Assembly: GCF_007856155.1 (NCBI RefSeq)
Contig: NZ_CP042266.1
Location: forward strand, 6,448,001 to 6,512,000
Length of the DNA: 64,000 bases
Direction: 5' to 3'
DNA from: Streptomyces qinzhouensis
Lineage (GTDB): Bacteria > Actinomycetota > Actinomycetes > Streptomycetales > Streptomycetaceae
Part shown: positions 54,108 through 63,030 of the stretch, one piece after another
How positions within the stretch are numbered: position 1 is the first letter of the stretch
Layout: each line of letters begins with the position of its first letter
The notes under the pieces: model-generated
What the model saw: only the letters and a program-made list of their open reading frames with translations
Databases searched by the model: none
What the model was told of the DNA's origin: nothing
Made by a program: the position numbers and the translations under genes

Positions 54108-55785
54108 CGATCTGCCGGTCCCGCTCGATGCGCTGCGGGCCCTCGGACTCTCCGAGGATGACATCTCCGCTGCGTGCCGCTCTCGGCCCCTGGTGGTCGC
54201 TGCGCAAGCGAAGGATGCACCCGGGGCCTATTTCGATGTGGCTGCCGCCCGGCGCGCTGTACGGGCAATCCAGAAGTTCAAGCACACGAAAGGCCGTTGG
54301 GGCCGCTCGCGTTTGAAGCTGGACCCCTGGCAAGTCGTATGGGTCGTGGCCCCCATCTTCGGTTGGCTCGCTTACGACCCGGAGCTAGGCCGTGCGGTCC
54401 GAGTGATTCGGTCCGCGTGGATTGAAGTCCCGCGGAAGAACGGCAAGAGCACGCTTAGCTCAGGCATTGGCCTGGTGCTGCTGCTCGCCGATCGGGAGAT
54501 CGGGGCGGAAGTCTACGCGGCAGCCGGCTCGCTCCCTCAGGCTGAGCGGGTCTTTGACGACGCTAAGCGAATGGCGCTCACCTCTAGGCTTGTCCGGGGG
54601 CGGGTTGAGGTTCTGCGCGGGCTCATTCGGGTGCCGAGGACCGGGGGCATTTTCCGGGCCCTTTCCAAAATCGCCGAGACCGCGCACGGACTAAACGTCA
54701 GCGGGGCAATCGTTGACGAAGTCCACGTGCACAAACGGCGTGATCTCATTGACGCCATCGAGACCGGTACCGGTGCCCGTGATCAGCCGCTGATCATCTT
54801 CATTACGACAGCTGATGAGGGTACCGAGGGCAGCATTTACGATGAGAAACACACGTACACCCGCCGTTGCGCCGAGGACATTGTCAGCGACCCCGCACAC
54901 TACGGGGTTATATGGGCCGCCGACGAGAAAGACGACCCGTACGCCGAGAGCACGTGGCGGAAAGCCAATCCGGGCCTTGGGGTGTCACCCTCGCTCGCCT
55001 ACATGCGCCGTGAGGCGAACAAGGCTAAGTCGACTCCGAGTTACTTCGCGACGTTCTGTCGACTCTCGCTGAATCGGAGGATGCGGAGCGCTTCCCGGTG
55101 GCTGCCGATCTCCCTTTGGGATGAAGGCAAAGGCCCCGTGGACGACAAGACATTTCGCTATCGGCGCGCTTGGGGCGGGGTCGACCTTTCCGCGGTGAGC
55201 GATCTTTCCGCATGGGTCCTCGCTGTTGAGTCCCGGGTGCCCGGAGTCGAGCTAGAGCTAGTCGCGCGCTTTTGGCTGCCGGAAGAAAGAGCCGACGAAC
55301 TAGAGCAGCAACTACAGGTACCGATCAGGCAATGGGCTGCCGATGGTCTGCTCACGCTGACCGAGGGCGACGCGATCGACTATGACGCCATTGAGCGGCA
55401 GATCGTTGAGGACTGTCGGCGGCTCGATGTGCAGCGGATCAGCTATGACCGCATGTTTGCCGGGCAACTGGTCCAGCGGATAGAGAAGAAAACCCGCGGT
55501 GTCGATGTGGTCCCGGTGGCGCAGACCTACTTGGGCATGTCGCCCGGGTGCAAGGAACTTGAACGTCTGCTGCGCGAGGGCCGAATACGTCACGGTGGCC
55601 AACCGGTACTCCGCTGGAATGCTTCGGTCGTTGAGGTCTACCGCGACGGCAACGACAACATGAGGCCCATCAAAACGGACCGCGATAAATCAAGTGCCCG
55701 TATTGACGGGGTTGTTGCCGCGGTGATGGCTCTTGACGGCTATGTGCGTCGCCCGCTGAAACGGCCTCGCGCTGCGAGTGCATAG
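54088..55785 (+). CDS. Terminase large subunit
   Basis: 565 residues from ATG 54088 (GGGG seven bases earlier), overlapping the small subunit by 20 bases. ATPase: Walker A EVPRKNGKST, Walker B GAIVDEVHVHK, coupling motif FITTADEG. C-terminal RNase-H-like nuclease: WGGVDLSAVSDLSAW, ISYDRMFAGQ and DRDKSSARIDGVVAAVMA. It packages and cuts phage DNA. Family terminase_1-like (HK97 group). Confidence 0.92.
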   Translation: MTTCSTDDLPVPLDALRALGLSEDDISAACRSRPLVVAAQAKDAPGAYFDVAAARRAVRAIQKFKHTKGRWGRSRLKLDPWQVVWVVAPIFGWLAYDPELGRAVRVIRSAWIEVPRKNGKSTLSSGIGLVLLLADREIGAEVYAAAGSLPQAERVFDDAKRMALTSRLVRGRVEVLRGLIRVPRTGGIFRALSKIAETAHGLNVSGAIVDEVHVHKRRDLIDAIETGTGARDQPLIIFITTADEGTEGSIYDEKHTYTRRCAEDIVSDPAHYGVIWAADEKDDPYAESTWRKANPGLGVSPSLAYMRREANKAKSTPSYFATFCRLSLNRRMRSASRWLPISLWDEGKGPVDDKTFRYRRAWGGVDLSAVSDLSAWVLAVESRVPGVELELVARFWLPEERADELEQQLQVPIRQWAADGLLTLTEGDAIDYDAIERQIVEDCRRLDVQRISYDRMFAGQLVQRIEKKTRGVDVVPVAQTYLGMSPGCKELERLLREGRIRHGGQPVLRWNASVVEVYRDGNDNMRPIKTDRDKSSARIDGVVAAVMALDGYVRRPLKRPRAASA

Positions 55786-55802
55786 AACCAAAGGGGGGAT
55801 GC

Positions 55803-57227
55803 ATGGCCGAGACACCGCTACAGATGACGATCCGGCTGTACCGGAAGCTCAAACGCCGAGGTCACAAGGTCCGTACGTGGTCGGATTACTTCGAGGGTAA
55901 ACACCCGCTGCTGTTCGCATCGCCGGAATTCAGCACGCAGACCGGTGACCTTTTCGACGGGTTCTCTGACAATTGGTGCCGCACGATTGTGCACGCGACT
56001 GCCGAGCGCTTGCGGCCCCTCGCGTTCCGGTTGGCAGACGGGTCGATTGACAAGGCTGCCGGGCGGGCATGGAAGCGGTCCGGCTGCCACGTTGAGGCAA
56101 ATCTAGCGCTGTTGGAAGCGCTGATCTCCGGTCGCTCTTACGCGCTGGTGTGGAAACCTGATGGGGTTCATACCGAGATCACCTTTGAGAAGTCGACTAC
56201 GGCCATTGTCGAGTATGTTCCGGGCCGTCGCCGGCTCCGGGCAGCGGGGTTGAAGGTCTGGACAGATCATGATCTAGAGTTCGCCACGCTCTTTACTCCG
56301 ACGATGGTCTACCGGTGGCAGCGTCCTCGGCGTGACGGTGGTCAGTGGACCGGCCGCACCGCGGGACTTTCCCGGGGTCAGCCGAGCCATATTCCGAACC
56401 CACTGCGGGTGGTCCCGCTGGTGGAACTGCCGAACCTTGTCAGGCTCGGAGCCTCGCCCGTATCGGAGTTGGCTCCGGTCATTCCGCTTCAGAATTCGAT
56501 CAATGCGCTTTGGGTTCATGCGATGACCGCATCCGATGAACGGGCACTTCCTGCCCGGGTGGTCCTCGGAATGGACCGGCCGGTAAGGGAGATCATCGAC
56601 CCGGACACGGGCGAAGTGGTGGGCGAAGAGGATGAACCGCTCGCGAAATTCCGTTCCGATCGGCTGCTGTGGCTAGAGCGCCAGGGCGCGAGCATCGCCG
56701 AATTCTCTGCCGCTGATCTCCGGGGATTCCTTGACCTGATCACTCAGGCAGTCGAGCACGTTGCAGCGCAGACCCGCACACCCGCTATCTACCTGAACAA
56801 AAAGCTGATCAACATCCCGGAGAGCGCCGTATCGGCCGATGAATCCGGCCTGGTCGCCAAGGCATATGAGAAACAGGACCACTTCGGCGCAGGGCTACAG
56901 GAAGTCATGCGCTTGGAAGCTCTCGCTGCCGGTGAACCGGACCGTGCGGAGTCGCTTTCCATGGGGTCCGTGGTGTGGCGTGACCCGCACTTCCGGACAG
57001 AGGTTCAGTACGCCGATTCCCTGGTCAAGTTGAAGGGTATCGGGGTCCCGGATGAAGCCCTTTGGGAGCGCATCCCCGGTGTCACGCATGACGAGATCGA
57101 ACGGTGGAAGCGGATGCGCACCGACCAGGCAGCGGCAATCCTCGGTGGTGATCTCGCAGCGCTGTACGGTCCTAAACCGACCGAGGGTGAGCAGGGGTCT
57201 GCGGAGCCCGTTCCGGAAGTCGCGTAA
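55803..57227 (+). CDS. Phage portal protein (SPP1 gp6-like)
   Basis: 474 residues from ATG 55803, AAGGGGGG upstream. Recognisable features: KVRTWSDYFEGKHPLLFASPEF, FSDNWCRTIVHATAERL, and the stem-helix region LRGFLDLITQAVEHVAAQTRTPAIYL. It forms the DNA entry ring on the capsid vertex. The stop TAA overlaps the next ATG (TAATG). Confidence 0.9.
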   Translation: MAETPLQMTIRLYRKLKRRGHKVRTWSDYFEGKHPLLFASPEFSTQTGDLFDGFSDNWCRTIVHATAERLRPLAFRLADGSIDKAAGRAWKRSGCHVEANLALLEALISGRSYALVWKPDGVHTEITFEKSTTAIVEYVPGRRRLRAAGLKVWTDHDLEFATLFTPTMVYRWQRPRRDGGQWTGRTAGLSRGQPSHIPNPLRVVPLVELPNLVRLGASPVSELAPVIPLQNSINALWVHAMTASDERALPARVVLGMDRPVREIIDPDTGEVVGEEDEPLAKFRSDRLLWLERQGASIAEFSAADLRGFLDLITQAVEHVAAQTRTPAIYLNKKLINIPESAVSADESGLVAKAYEKQDHFGAGLQEVMRLEALAAGEPDRAESLSMGSVVWRDPHFRTEVQYADSLVKLKGIGVPDEALWERIPGVTHDEIERWKRMRTDQAAAILGGDLAALYGPKPTEGEQGSAEPVPEVA

Positions 57228-58207
57228 TGGCCGACTCCGGGGCCCTCGCCCTCGCTCGCTACATGGAAGTGCAGGGAATCGCTCGGGGCGTTCTAGAGGC
57301 GATACAGGCCCTTTGGCGAGACGTGACTCCGGACCGGATTCTCTCTGCGATGCAGGGTGAGACCGGTCGTCAGATTCTCGCTGCGGTGACCGCCGGGCAA
57401 ATGACTGCCGCTGCGGGTGCGCAGGCATTCGTCACGGGTGCGATGTTGGCACAGGGTGCGGCAGCCGGCCCGGTTGGGATGCTCGCCCCGGAACGGCTCG
57501 CGGGTATCGCTGCGGATGGTCGGACTCTCGCAACACTGCTGTATCTTCCGGCGATTCGGACCGCTCAGGCTCTTGCCCTCGGCGCGGCTCCGGAGGTCGC
57601 TTCGCTCGCGGGTCTGAACCAGATGGCCACGATGGTCTCAACAACGATCACGGACACCGCTCGTACGGCTACGTCCGTCGCCATGGCTGCCGAGCCACGA
57701 TGCCGTTTCTACGTACGCGTCGTCCGGCTTCCCGCGTGCGCCCGGTGCATCATCCTCGCCGGACAGACCTACAGCTACAGCGAAGGTTTTAAACGGCATC
57801 CCCGGTGTGATTGCGGTGTGGAGCCGATGACCGACCGGGAATGGAAAGCGAGCAAGGGTCCGGAAGACCTGATACGGGAGATGACCCCAGAAGAGCAACA
57901 CAAAAGGCTCGGAGCCGCAGGGGTTAAAGCCCTAGAGGCGGGGGCCGATCTAGGGCAGATCGTCAATGCCCGCCGAGGAATGGCGACCGCCCAAACAAGT
58001 GGAGGTCCGGTCCGGGTCACGACCGAGGGCACTACGAAACGGGGCATCGGCGTCAAGGCCATGGGGAGCGAGTTTCAGAAGGTTCCGACCAGCCGGTACA
58101 TGCGGACCGTGGAAGCTCGGCAGATGCCGGAAACCATTTTCAAACGCGCGGGCGGTAACCGCGAACTTGAAATCGCCATGCTCAAAAAGCATGGGTACAT
58201 CGTCTAG
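57227..58207 (+). CDS. MuF-like minor capsid protein
   Basis: 326 residues. A helical N-terminal half rich in Ala is followed by the core RFYVRVVRLPACARCIILAG and FKRHPRCDCGVEP, a Cys/His cluster typical of the VG15/MuF-type protein encoded after the portal in actinophages. Located in the capsid near the portal; some homologues act in DNA injection. No toxin domain is evident in the C-terminal 80 residues, although AMGSEFQKVPTSRYMRT is unexplained. Confidence 0.75.
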   Translation: MADSGALALARYMEVQGIARGVLEAIQALWRDVTPDRILSAMQGETGRQILAAVTAGQMTAAAGAQAFVTGAMLAQGAAAGPVGMLAPERLAGIAADGRTLATLLYLPAIRTAQALALGAAPEVASLAGLNQMATMVSTTITDTARTATSVAMAAEPRCRFYVRVVRLPACARCIILAGQTYSYSEGFKRHPRCDCGVEPMTDREWKASKGPEDLIREMTPEEQHKRLGAAGVKALEAGADLGQIVNARRGMATAQTSGGPVRVTTEGTTKRGIGVKAMGSEFQKVPTSRYMRTVEARQMPETIFKRAGGNRELEIAMLKKHGYIV

Positions 58208-58221
58208 AGGGAGATTCACGT

Positions 58222-58842
58222 ATGGTTGACGACCCGCAGAACACCGGCACGGGTAGTACCGAGGGTGACCAGAGCGACCAGAGCGACCGGGGCAAGACCG
58301 GCGACCCGCAGGGGGACCCGGGTGTGGAGCCCGGGAGTGACGACCAGGGCGACGCGTCCGCCGAGTTGTCCGCCGAGCGTGCCGCACGTGCTGCCGCAGA
58401 GAAGCGCGCGACTGAGGCTGAGGCGGAATCCGCTCGGCTCCGACGCTCGAACGCAGCGGTCAAGGGCGTCGACCTTGACGCGCTCCGGGCCGAAGTGCGT
58501 GCCGAGTTCACCGGGCAGATTGTCCGGGCAGAGGTACGGGCCGCTGCGACCGGGCGACTCCGGGACCCTGCGGACGCGCTCTCGATGCTCGACCTTGACG
58601 CGCTCGCCGGCTCCGGGGGCGACGTGGATGCAAAGGCGGTCGCTGCTGCGGTCGCCGAGCTGGTGAAGAACAAGCCGTATCTTGCTGCGTCTGCCGAGAG
58701 CACCAGCACGGGCACCAGCTCGGCCCCGACTGTTCCGGCCCCGTGGGGCGACGTGGGCGCGGGACCGCGCAGTGAGAGCGCCGAGGGCGAGCCTGCCGCA
58801 GGGTTCGACCGGATGCGGAACGCGTACAGCAAGACCGACTAG
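58222..58842 (+). CDS. Capsid scaffolding protein
   Basis: 206 residues, acidic and low-complexity at the N-terminus (TEGDQSDQSDRGKTGDPQGD), then a coiled coil (AERAARAAAEKRATEAEAES, about 52-85) and a helical domain LRDPADALSMLDLDALA, ending in Gly/Ser/Pro-rich sequence. This composition just before the major capsid gene is the hallmark of a scaffold. Confidence 0.85.
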   Translation: MVDDPQNTGTGSTEGDQSDQSDRGKTGDPQGDPGVEPGSDDQGDASAELSAERAARAAAEKRATEAEAESARLRRSNAAVKGVDLDALRAEVRAEFTGQIVRAEVRAAATGRLRDPADALSMLDLDALAGSGGDVDAKAVAAAVAELVKNKPYLAASAESTSTGTSSAPTVPAPWGDVGAGPRSESAEGEPAAGFDRMRNAYSKTD

Positions 58843-58869
58843 GCGAAACGTTCCGCCTACCCATTCCGA

Positions 58870-58903
58870 GGGACGCACCCATTGCGGGTGCCGTCCCTTT
58901 TTT
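58870..58903 (+). terminator. Intrinsic terminator between scaffold and capsid genes
   Basis: 11-bp stem with one bulged C (GGGACGCACCC with GGGTG-C-CGTCCC), 5-base loop ATTGC, then TTTTTT at 58898-58903. It is the best intrinsic terminator in the window and lies inside a co-directional operon. Confidence 0.85.
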
Positions 58904-58929
58904 CATGCCCAAAATCAAGGGGAATTTAA

Positions 58930-59886
58930 ATGGCACTGACTCTTCCTGAGGCTGCGAAGCTCTCGACTGACGAACTCCAGCGCGGGGTTATTGAGACCTT
59001 TGTTCAGGAGTCCAGCATTCTGGACCGTATTCCACTGCTGACCATCGAGGGCAATTCCTACGCTTACAACGAGGAAGGCACTCTGCCGGGTGTTGAGTTC
59101 CGGTCCGTGAATGAGGCATATTCCGAGTCGACGGGCACCGTGAATCAGAAGTCTGAGCGGCTGGTGATCCTCGGCGGGGATGCCGATGTCGATAAGTTCA
59201 TTGTGAAGACCCGGGGCAACCTGAACGATCAGCGCGCCACCCAGACTCGCATGAAGATTAAGGCCGCGTCGTACAGGTTTCAGGATGCCTTTTTCAACGG
59301 TGACGTGGCCACGGAGCCGAAGGGTTTCGACGGTCTGCGTAAGCGTCTGACGGGTGCACAGGTCATTTCTGCGGGTGCCAATGGCGCGGGCATCGTCGGT
59401 GTGGACGGGGCCGATGCGCACGCCTTCTTTGACCTCATGGATCGGCTGATTGCGCAGGTCCCGGGCCTGAACGCTGCGAACGGTGCTCTCTACGCGAACG
59501 CTGGTGTGATCGCCCGTATCAAGTCCGCGGCGCGTCGGATCGGCGGTTTCGAAATGGTCCGGGAATCGCTTACCGGAAAGACCGTTGCGACCTATAACGG
59601 GATTGCCCTGCTCGACCCCGGGCAGAATGCGACCGGTGCGGATATCCTCCCGCAGACCGAGACGCAGGGTACCGCGAACAATGCGTCCAGCATTTACGCC
59701 GTGCGGTTCGGGCAGAGCGAGGATGACCGCGCCGTGACCGGTCTCACCAATGGGGGCATTCAGGTTACCGATCTCGGCGAGCTTGAGTCCAAGCCTAGCT
59801 ATCGGACGCGGATTGAGTTCTACACCGGTCTCGCTGTTTTCGGTGGCCGTGGTGCCGCTCGCCTTAACGGCGTTCTCGCGAAGTAA
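58930..59886 (+). CDS. Major capsid protein (HK97-like)
   Basis: 318 residues from ATG 58930, AAGGGG upstream. It has the short N-arm typical of scaffold-dependent capsids (MALTLPEAAKLSTDELQRGVIETF), an A-domain with YANAGVIARIKSAARRIGGF, and ends FYTGLAVFGGRGAARLNGV, a frequent actinophage capsid end. Codons are notably less GC-biased, common for highly expressed phage genes. Confidence 0.9.
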   Translation: MALTLPEAAKLSTDELQRGVIETFVQESSILDRIPLLTIEGNSYAYNEEGTLPGVEFRSVNEAYSESTGTVNQKSERLVILGGDADVDKFIVKTRGNLNDQRATQTRMKIKAASYRFQDAFFNGDVATEPKGFDGLRKRLTGAQVISAGANGAGIVGVDGADAHAFFDLMDRLIAQVPGLNAANGALYANAGVIARIKSAARRIGGFEMVRESLTGKTVATYNGIALLDPGQNATGADILPQTETQGTANNASSIYAVRFGQSEDDRAVTGLTNGGIQVTDLGELESKPSYRTRIEFYTGLAVFGGRGAARLNGVLAK

Positions 59887-59895
59887 GGGGCCGGG

Positions 59896-60060
59896 ATGCC
59901 ACCGCGTAAGCGTGCTGTCGTTCTCACATTCAAAATTCAGCACACGGAGTCGTGCCCACCCTCGCCAAGGATCGAAATGTTTCCTGTTTCTGATTCCGGC
60001 GAGGAAGCTCGCACGGTCGTGCGGTGTTTGGAGTGCGCCGCTCAGGAAATCAAGGAATAG
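59896..60060 (+). CDS. Very small phage protein with paired cysteines
   Basis: 54 residues from ATG 59896, AAGGGG five bases before. Sequence starts MPPRKRAVVLTFKIQHTESC and ends VRCLECAAQEIKE, so three cysteines including a CLEC pair could bind a metal. It fills the gap between capsid and connector genes exactly. Unknown role; head decoration or a short regulatory protein are possible. Confidence 0.65.
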   Translation: MPPRKRAVVLTFKIQHTESCPPSPRIEMFPVSDSGEEARTVVRCLECAAQEIKE

Positions 60061-60074
60061 AGGGGGCGGAAACT

Positions 60075-60641
60075 ATGGTGCTGCCCCCTCTGGCCACGGT
60101 CGCCGAGCTTGCGGCATGGATGCAACGCGAGCCGGCTGAGCTGCCCCCGGGGGCTCCGCTGGTGCTCGACACCGCATCGGCCATCGTCCGCAGTGAGGCA
60201 CGGCAACGGTTCACCCGGGGGACGACGATGGTCGCCCTGGTCGCCCGGGAGCGGGTCATCACCCTGCCCCAACGCCCGGTGCTCGGAGTCGAGTTGGTGC
60301 GCGTCGCCGGTCGGGTTCTGCGGACGGATGAGTACCGGGTGATCCCGGGCGGGGTCCTCGTTCTAGTGCCCCTCGGTCACCTGTCCTCGGTCGCCGTGAC
60401 TTACCGGCATGGTTACGCCGAGACACCCGGGGATGTCCGGGCGATCGTGCTCACCCTCGCGGCCCGGGTGCTCAACAACCCGGGTGATCTCCGGCAGGAG
60501 AGTGTGGGCAGCGTGTCCGTGACCTACGCGGCCGAGAGCATCGGGGCATCCCTCGCCGCCATTGAGCGGGACCAGCTCGCCCGGTACCGGCCCCGTGCAG
60601 CCGTGGTCCAGCTTGGTACCGCCGAGGGGCGGCGCTGGTGA
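60075..60641 (+). CDS. Head-tail connector (gp6-like)
   Basis: 188 residues from ATG 60075. The pattern LATVAELAAWMQRE, LVLDTASAIVRSEARQRF, then LPQRPVLGVELVRVAGR and VTYRHGYAETPGDVRAIVL is that of connector/adaptor proteins, helical bundle with a beta insertion. It sits on the portal. The GTG of the next gene overlaps its stop. Confidence 0.8.
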   Translation: MVLPPLATVAELAAWMQREPAELPPGAPLVLDTASAIVRSEARQRFTRGTTMVALVARERVITLPQRPVLGVELVRVAGRVLRTDEYRVIPGGVLVLVPLGHLSSVAVTYRHGYAETPGDVRAIVLTLAARVLNNPGDLRQESVGSVSVTYAAESIGASLAAIERDQLARYRPRAAVVQLGTAEGRRW

Positions 60642-60982
60642 CTCTCCTCTATACACAGACCGTGGTGACCCTGCGGGCTCCGTTCGTGGTCGACCGGTAC
60701 GGCAACGAGACCACCGTTCGCGACTGGACCCGCGCGACCAGGACCACCGTGCGCAGAGTCTCCGTCCAGCCGGACCAGTCGGCCGAGGGCACCGGGGACC
60801 GTGCTGCCGTGGTCACCGGGTGGCGACTGATCACCCGACGCGGGGTCGACGTCGACCTAGGACCCGGGGACCGCATCGAGCACGCGGGCCGGCTGCTCGA
60901 TGTCGACGGGGACGTTCAGCGGTACGTCCTCGGCGGTCGGCACCACCACACGGAGTGCCGACTCCGGGAGGTAAGCGGCTGA
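60638..60982 (+). CDS. Head-tail closure (stopper-like) protein
   Basis: 114 residues from GTG 60638 (GTGA overlap). Small beta-barrel type: VVTLRAPFVVDRYGNETTVRDW, GDRIEHAGRLLDVDGDVQRY. Position after the connector and before the tail terminator fits the stopper that seals the head. Confidence 0.75.
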   Translation: MTLLYTQTVVTLRAPFVVDRYGNETTVRDWTRATRTTVRRVSVQPDQSAEGTGDRAAVVTGWRLITRRGVDVDLGPGDRIEHAGRLLDVDGDVQRYVLGGRHHHTECRLREVSG

Positions 60983-61221
60983 TGAGATTCCGACCGAACA
61001 GGCGCGGGATCTACAGCCTGATGAAAACGAATGGCGCAGGGGCAGCCGTTCGCCGAGCTGCCGAGCGAATCGCGGGATCGGCTGGTGACGGATTCCGTAC
61101 GGATTCCGCGCTCGGTCGTCGCCGGTGGCGCGCTGCCGTCATCGGGAATTACGACAAGCCCCGTGACGCCGAGGGCACCCGTTCGGCACTGCTGCGAGGG
61201 CTCGATGGGGGCAGGGAATGA
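60982..61221 (+). CDS. Small neck or tail-completion protein
   Basis: 79 residues from ATG 60982, whose A is the last base of the preceding TGA. Basic: MRFRPNRRGIYSLMKTNGAG, AAERIAGSAGDGFRTDSALG and RWRAAVIGNYDKPRDAEGT. It matches short HK97-gp10-like proteins in outline: helix, then RAAVI strand. It overlaps the next ATG by 4 bases. Confidence 0.7.
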   Translation: MRFRPNRRGIYSLMKTNGAGAAVRRAAERIAGSAGDGFRTDSALGRRRWRAAVIGNYDKPRDAEGTRSALLRGLDGGRE

Positions 61222-61622
61222 GTCGCCCGATCATCGTCATGCCCGACGCGGTGGCCGTGACGATTGGCTATCTCCGCCCCGCTCTCGCGGCTGTTGGTGA
61301 ACCCGTTCCGGTGGTGTCCCGAATCCCCTTGCCCCGCCCAGCTCGGTTCGTCCGGGTGCGGCGTGTTGGGGGATTGCAGCAGACACCCGTATCCGATCGT
61401 CCTCGGCTCGACATTCACGCATGGGCGGACACCGAAGCGGGGGCCGCTGATCTGGTCGCACTGGTCCGCGGACTACTCGGAGCAATGCCCGGAGTCCGCG
61501 GCGGTGTCCCCGTATACCGAGTGACCGAGGTAGGGGGCCCGCAGTGGCTTCCCGACTCCGAATCGTCCTCGCCGCGCTATGCCCTCGCGGTCGAAATCCA
61601 CATGCGGGGACGTGTTCTCTAA
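61218..61622 (+). CDS. Tail terminator / minor tail protein
   Basis: 134 residues from ATG 61218. Features: LRPALAAVGEPVPVVSRIP, RFVRVRRVGGLQ, RPRLDIHAWADTEAGAADLV and a final ALAVEIHMRG. This is the pattern of tail-terminator proteins (gpU-like fold) that cap the tail tube. Good match by position. Confidence 0.75.
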   Translation: MSRPIIVMPDAVAVTIGYLRPALAAVGEPVPVVSRIPLPRPARFVRVRRVGGLQQTPVSDRPRLDIHAWADTEAGAADLVALVRGLLGAMPGVRGGVPVYRVTEVGGPQWLPDSESSSPRYALAVEIHMRGRVL

Positions 61623-61713
61623 CCGCTGCGTTGGGCCCCTGGGGCGGCTCCGCAGCTTTCTCTCTGCTGCGTTGAGGCTATCGCTCCGCAGCATCATTCC
61701 CGAGGAGTTCGTT

Positions 61714-62292
61714 TTGGCTCTAGATGCAACTGCGGTGCGCGTCGCCATTACCGGCGCTGCCTATGTCGGCCCGCGTGGAACCACTCTGCCGACCGATGCA
61801 ACTACCCCGTGGCCGACTGCCGTTCAGGATATCGGCTGGATTTCGGACGACGGGATCACCGAATCAAACTCGGCCGAGACCAGCGAAATCAAGGGCTGGC
61901 AGGGCGGGCAGACCGTTCGGAAGGTTATTAGTTCGAGCGAAGTGACGTTCACTTTCACCGCAATCGAGACCAGCAAGACCGTGCTTGAGCTCTATCACAA
62001 GGGGAGCAAGGTCGTAACGACCACCGGCAAGAGCGTGCTTGCCATTAAGGCGCCCGGTCCGGACCGACGTATTTTCGGATTCGATGTGATCGACGGTGGC
62101 TCACACCTTCGGATTGCCATCCCGGACGGCGAGGTTACCGAAACGGGCGATATCACATACAAGGGTGACGAGGCTATTGCCTACGAGATCACCATTACCG
62201 CCTATCCGGGACCGGACGGGACGGTCGCAATCAAGTACTCCGATGACCCGGCATGGGCCACTCCTGCGGGCGTTGCACCGCTCGCTAAGTGA
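61714..62292 (+). CDS. Major tail (tube) protein
   Basis: 192 residues from TTG 61714, chosen because GAGGAG ends six bases earlier and the resulting N-terminus MALDATAVRVAITG matches tube proteins; upstream extension is a shadow. Beta-rich core with KGWQGGQTVRKVISSSEVTF and a C-terminal IAYEITITAYPGPDGT. It polymerises to the tail tube of a siphovirus. Confidence 0.85.
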   Translation: MALDATAVRVAITGAAYVGPRGTTLPTDATTPWPTAVQDIGWISDDGITESNSAETSEIKGWQGGQTVRKVISSSEVTFTFTAIETSKTVLELYHKGSKVVTTTGKSVLAIKAPGPDRRIFGFDVIDGGSHLRIAIPDGEVTETGDITYKGDEAIAYEITITAYPGPDGTVAIKYSDDPAWATPAGVAPLAK

Positions 62293-62332
62293 GAGACGAA
62301 ACGATCCGCCTACGCCATAAAGGAACATCATA

Positions 62333-62644
62333 ATGAGTACTGCTTTCGACCTTGATGTATGGGTTCGCGAGGCCCGGCGCACGCCTTTCCCTTTCACTCT
62401 GTCCGGGGTGCTTTTCGAGCTGCCGCCCGCTGGCGAGCTGGATAAGGAACTTTTGAAAAAGGTCAATCTCGATGCGCCGAGTGCAACCGACATCGAGACC
62501 CTCCTTAAGGCCGGTCTCGGAGAGCAGTGGCCTCGGTTTGATGAAATCCCCGTGCCCCTCGCCGCATTGGGTGAACTCTTTCGCCAGTGGCAGAAGCATG
62601 AGGGTACGCCACTGGGGGAATCTCCGGCCTCTACCGACTCCTGA
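62333..62644 (+). CDS. Tail assembly chaperone, short form
   Basis: 103 residues from ATG 62333. Starts MSTAFDLDVWVREARRTPFP, contains VLFELPPAGELDKELLKKVN and ends in a polar tail. It is the unshifted product of the frameshift pair that helps tape-measure assembly. The slippery run GGGGGAA (62614-62620) lies 8 codons before the stop. Confidence 0.85.
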   Translation: MSTAFDLDVWVREARRTPFPFTLSGVLFELPPAGELDKELLKKVNLDAPSATDIETLLKAGLGEQWPRFDEIPVPLAALGELFRQWQKHEGTPLGESPASTDS

Positions 62645-63030
62645 CTGAGCACGGAGAGGCAATAGAGGCGGACCTACAGAGGTATTACCAGGTCGATATC
62701 CGGGACCTTTTCCGGCCCGGTACGGGGCTCACGTGGCGGCGGCTCCGGGCCCTGGTGCTCAATCTCCCGCAGGAATCGGCATTGGGCAGGGCAATGGGAG
62801 GTCCTGACTTTGTCTGGACGCTAGAGACACAGCTACTCGCGGCCATTCATGACCGGGTGGCGGAGGGGAATTGGCAGCGCGGGAATGCGGGGGCCAAGAC
62901 TCCGAGCCGTCGACCGTCCCCGATTCCCCGCCCGGGTGTCGATTCGGGCCGGATCGGCGGGACCGATCGGAGTCCGCAGGAAGTCGCCGAGTACCTCGCC
63001 CGATTCCAGCCGACAGGGGGTGACGGCTAA
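62333..63030 (+). CDS. Tail assembly chaperone, long form made by -1 frameshift
   Basis: Frame 1 is read to the GGG at 62615-62617; slipping back one base continues at 62617 (GGA ATC TCC) to the stop at 63030, total 232 residues. The shifted part begins GISGLYRLLTEHGEAIEADL and contains YYQVDIRDLFRPG and GLTWRRLRALVLNLP, which is the recognised second half of actinophage chaperones. No ribosome site or start codon lies at the head of that half, so frameshifting is the only sensible route. Confidence 0.85.
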
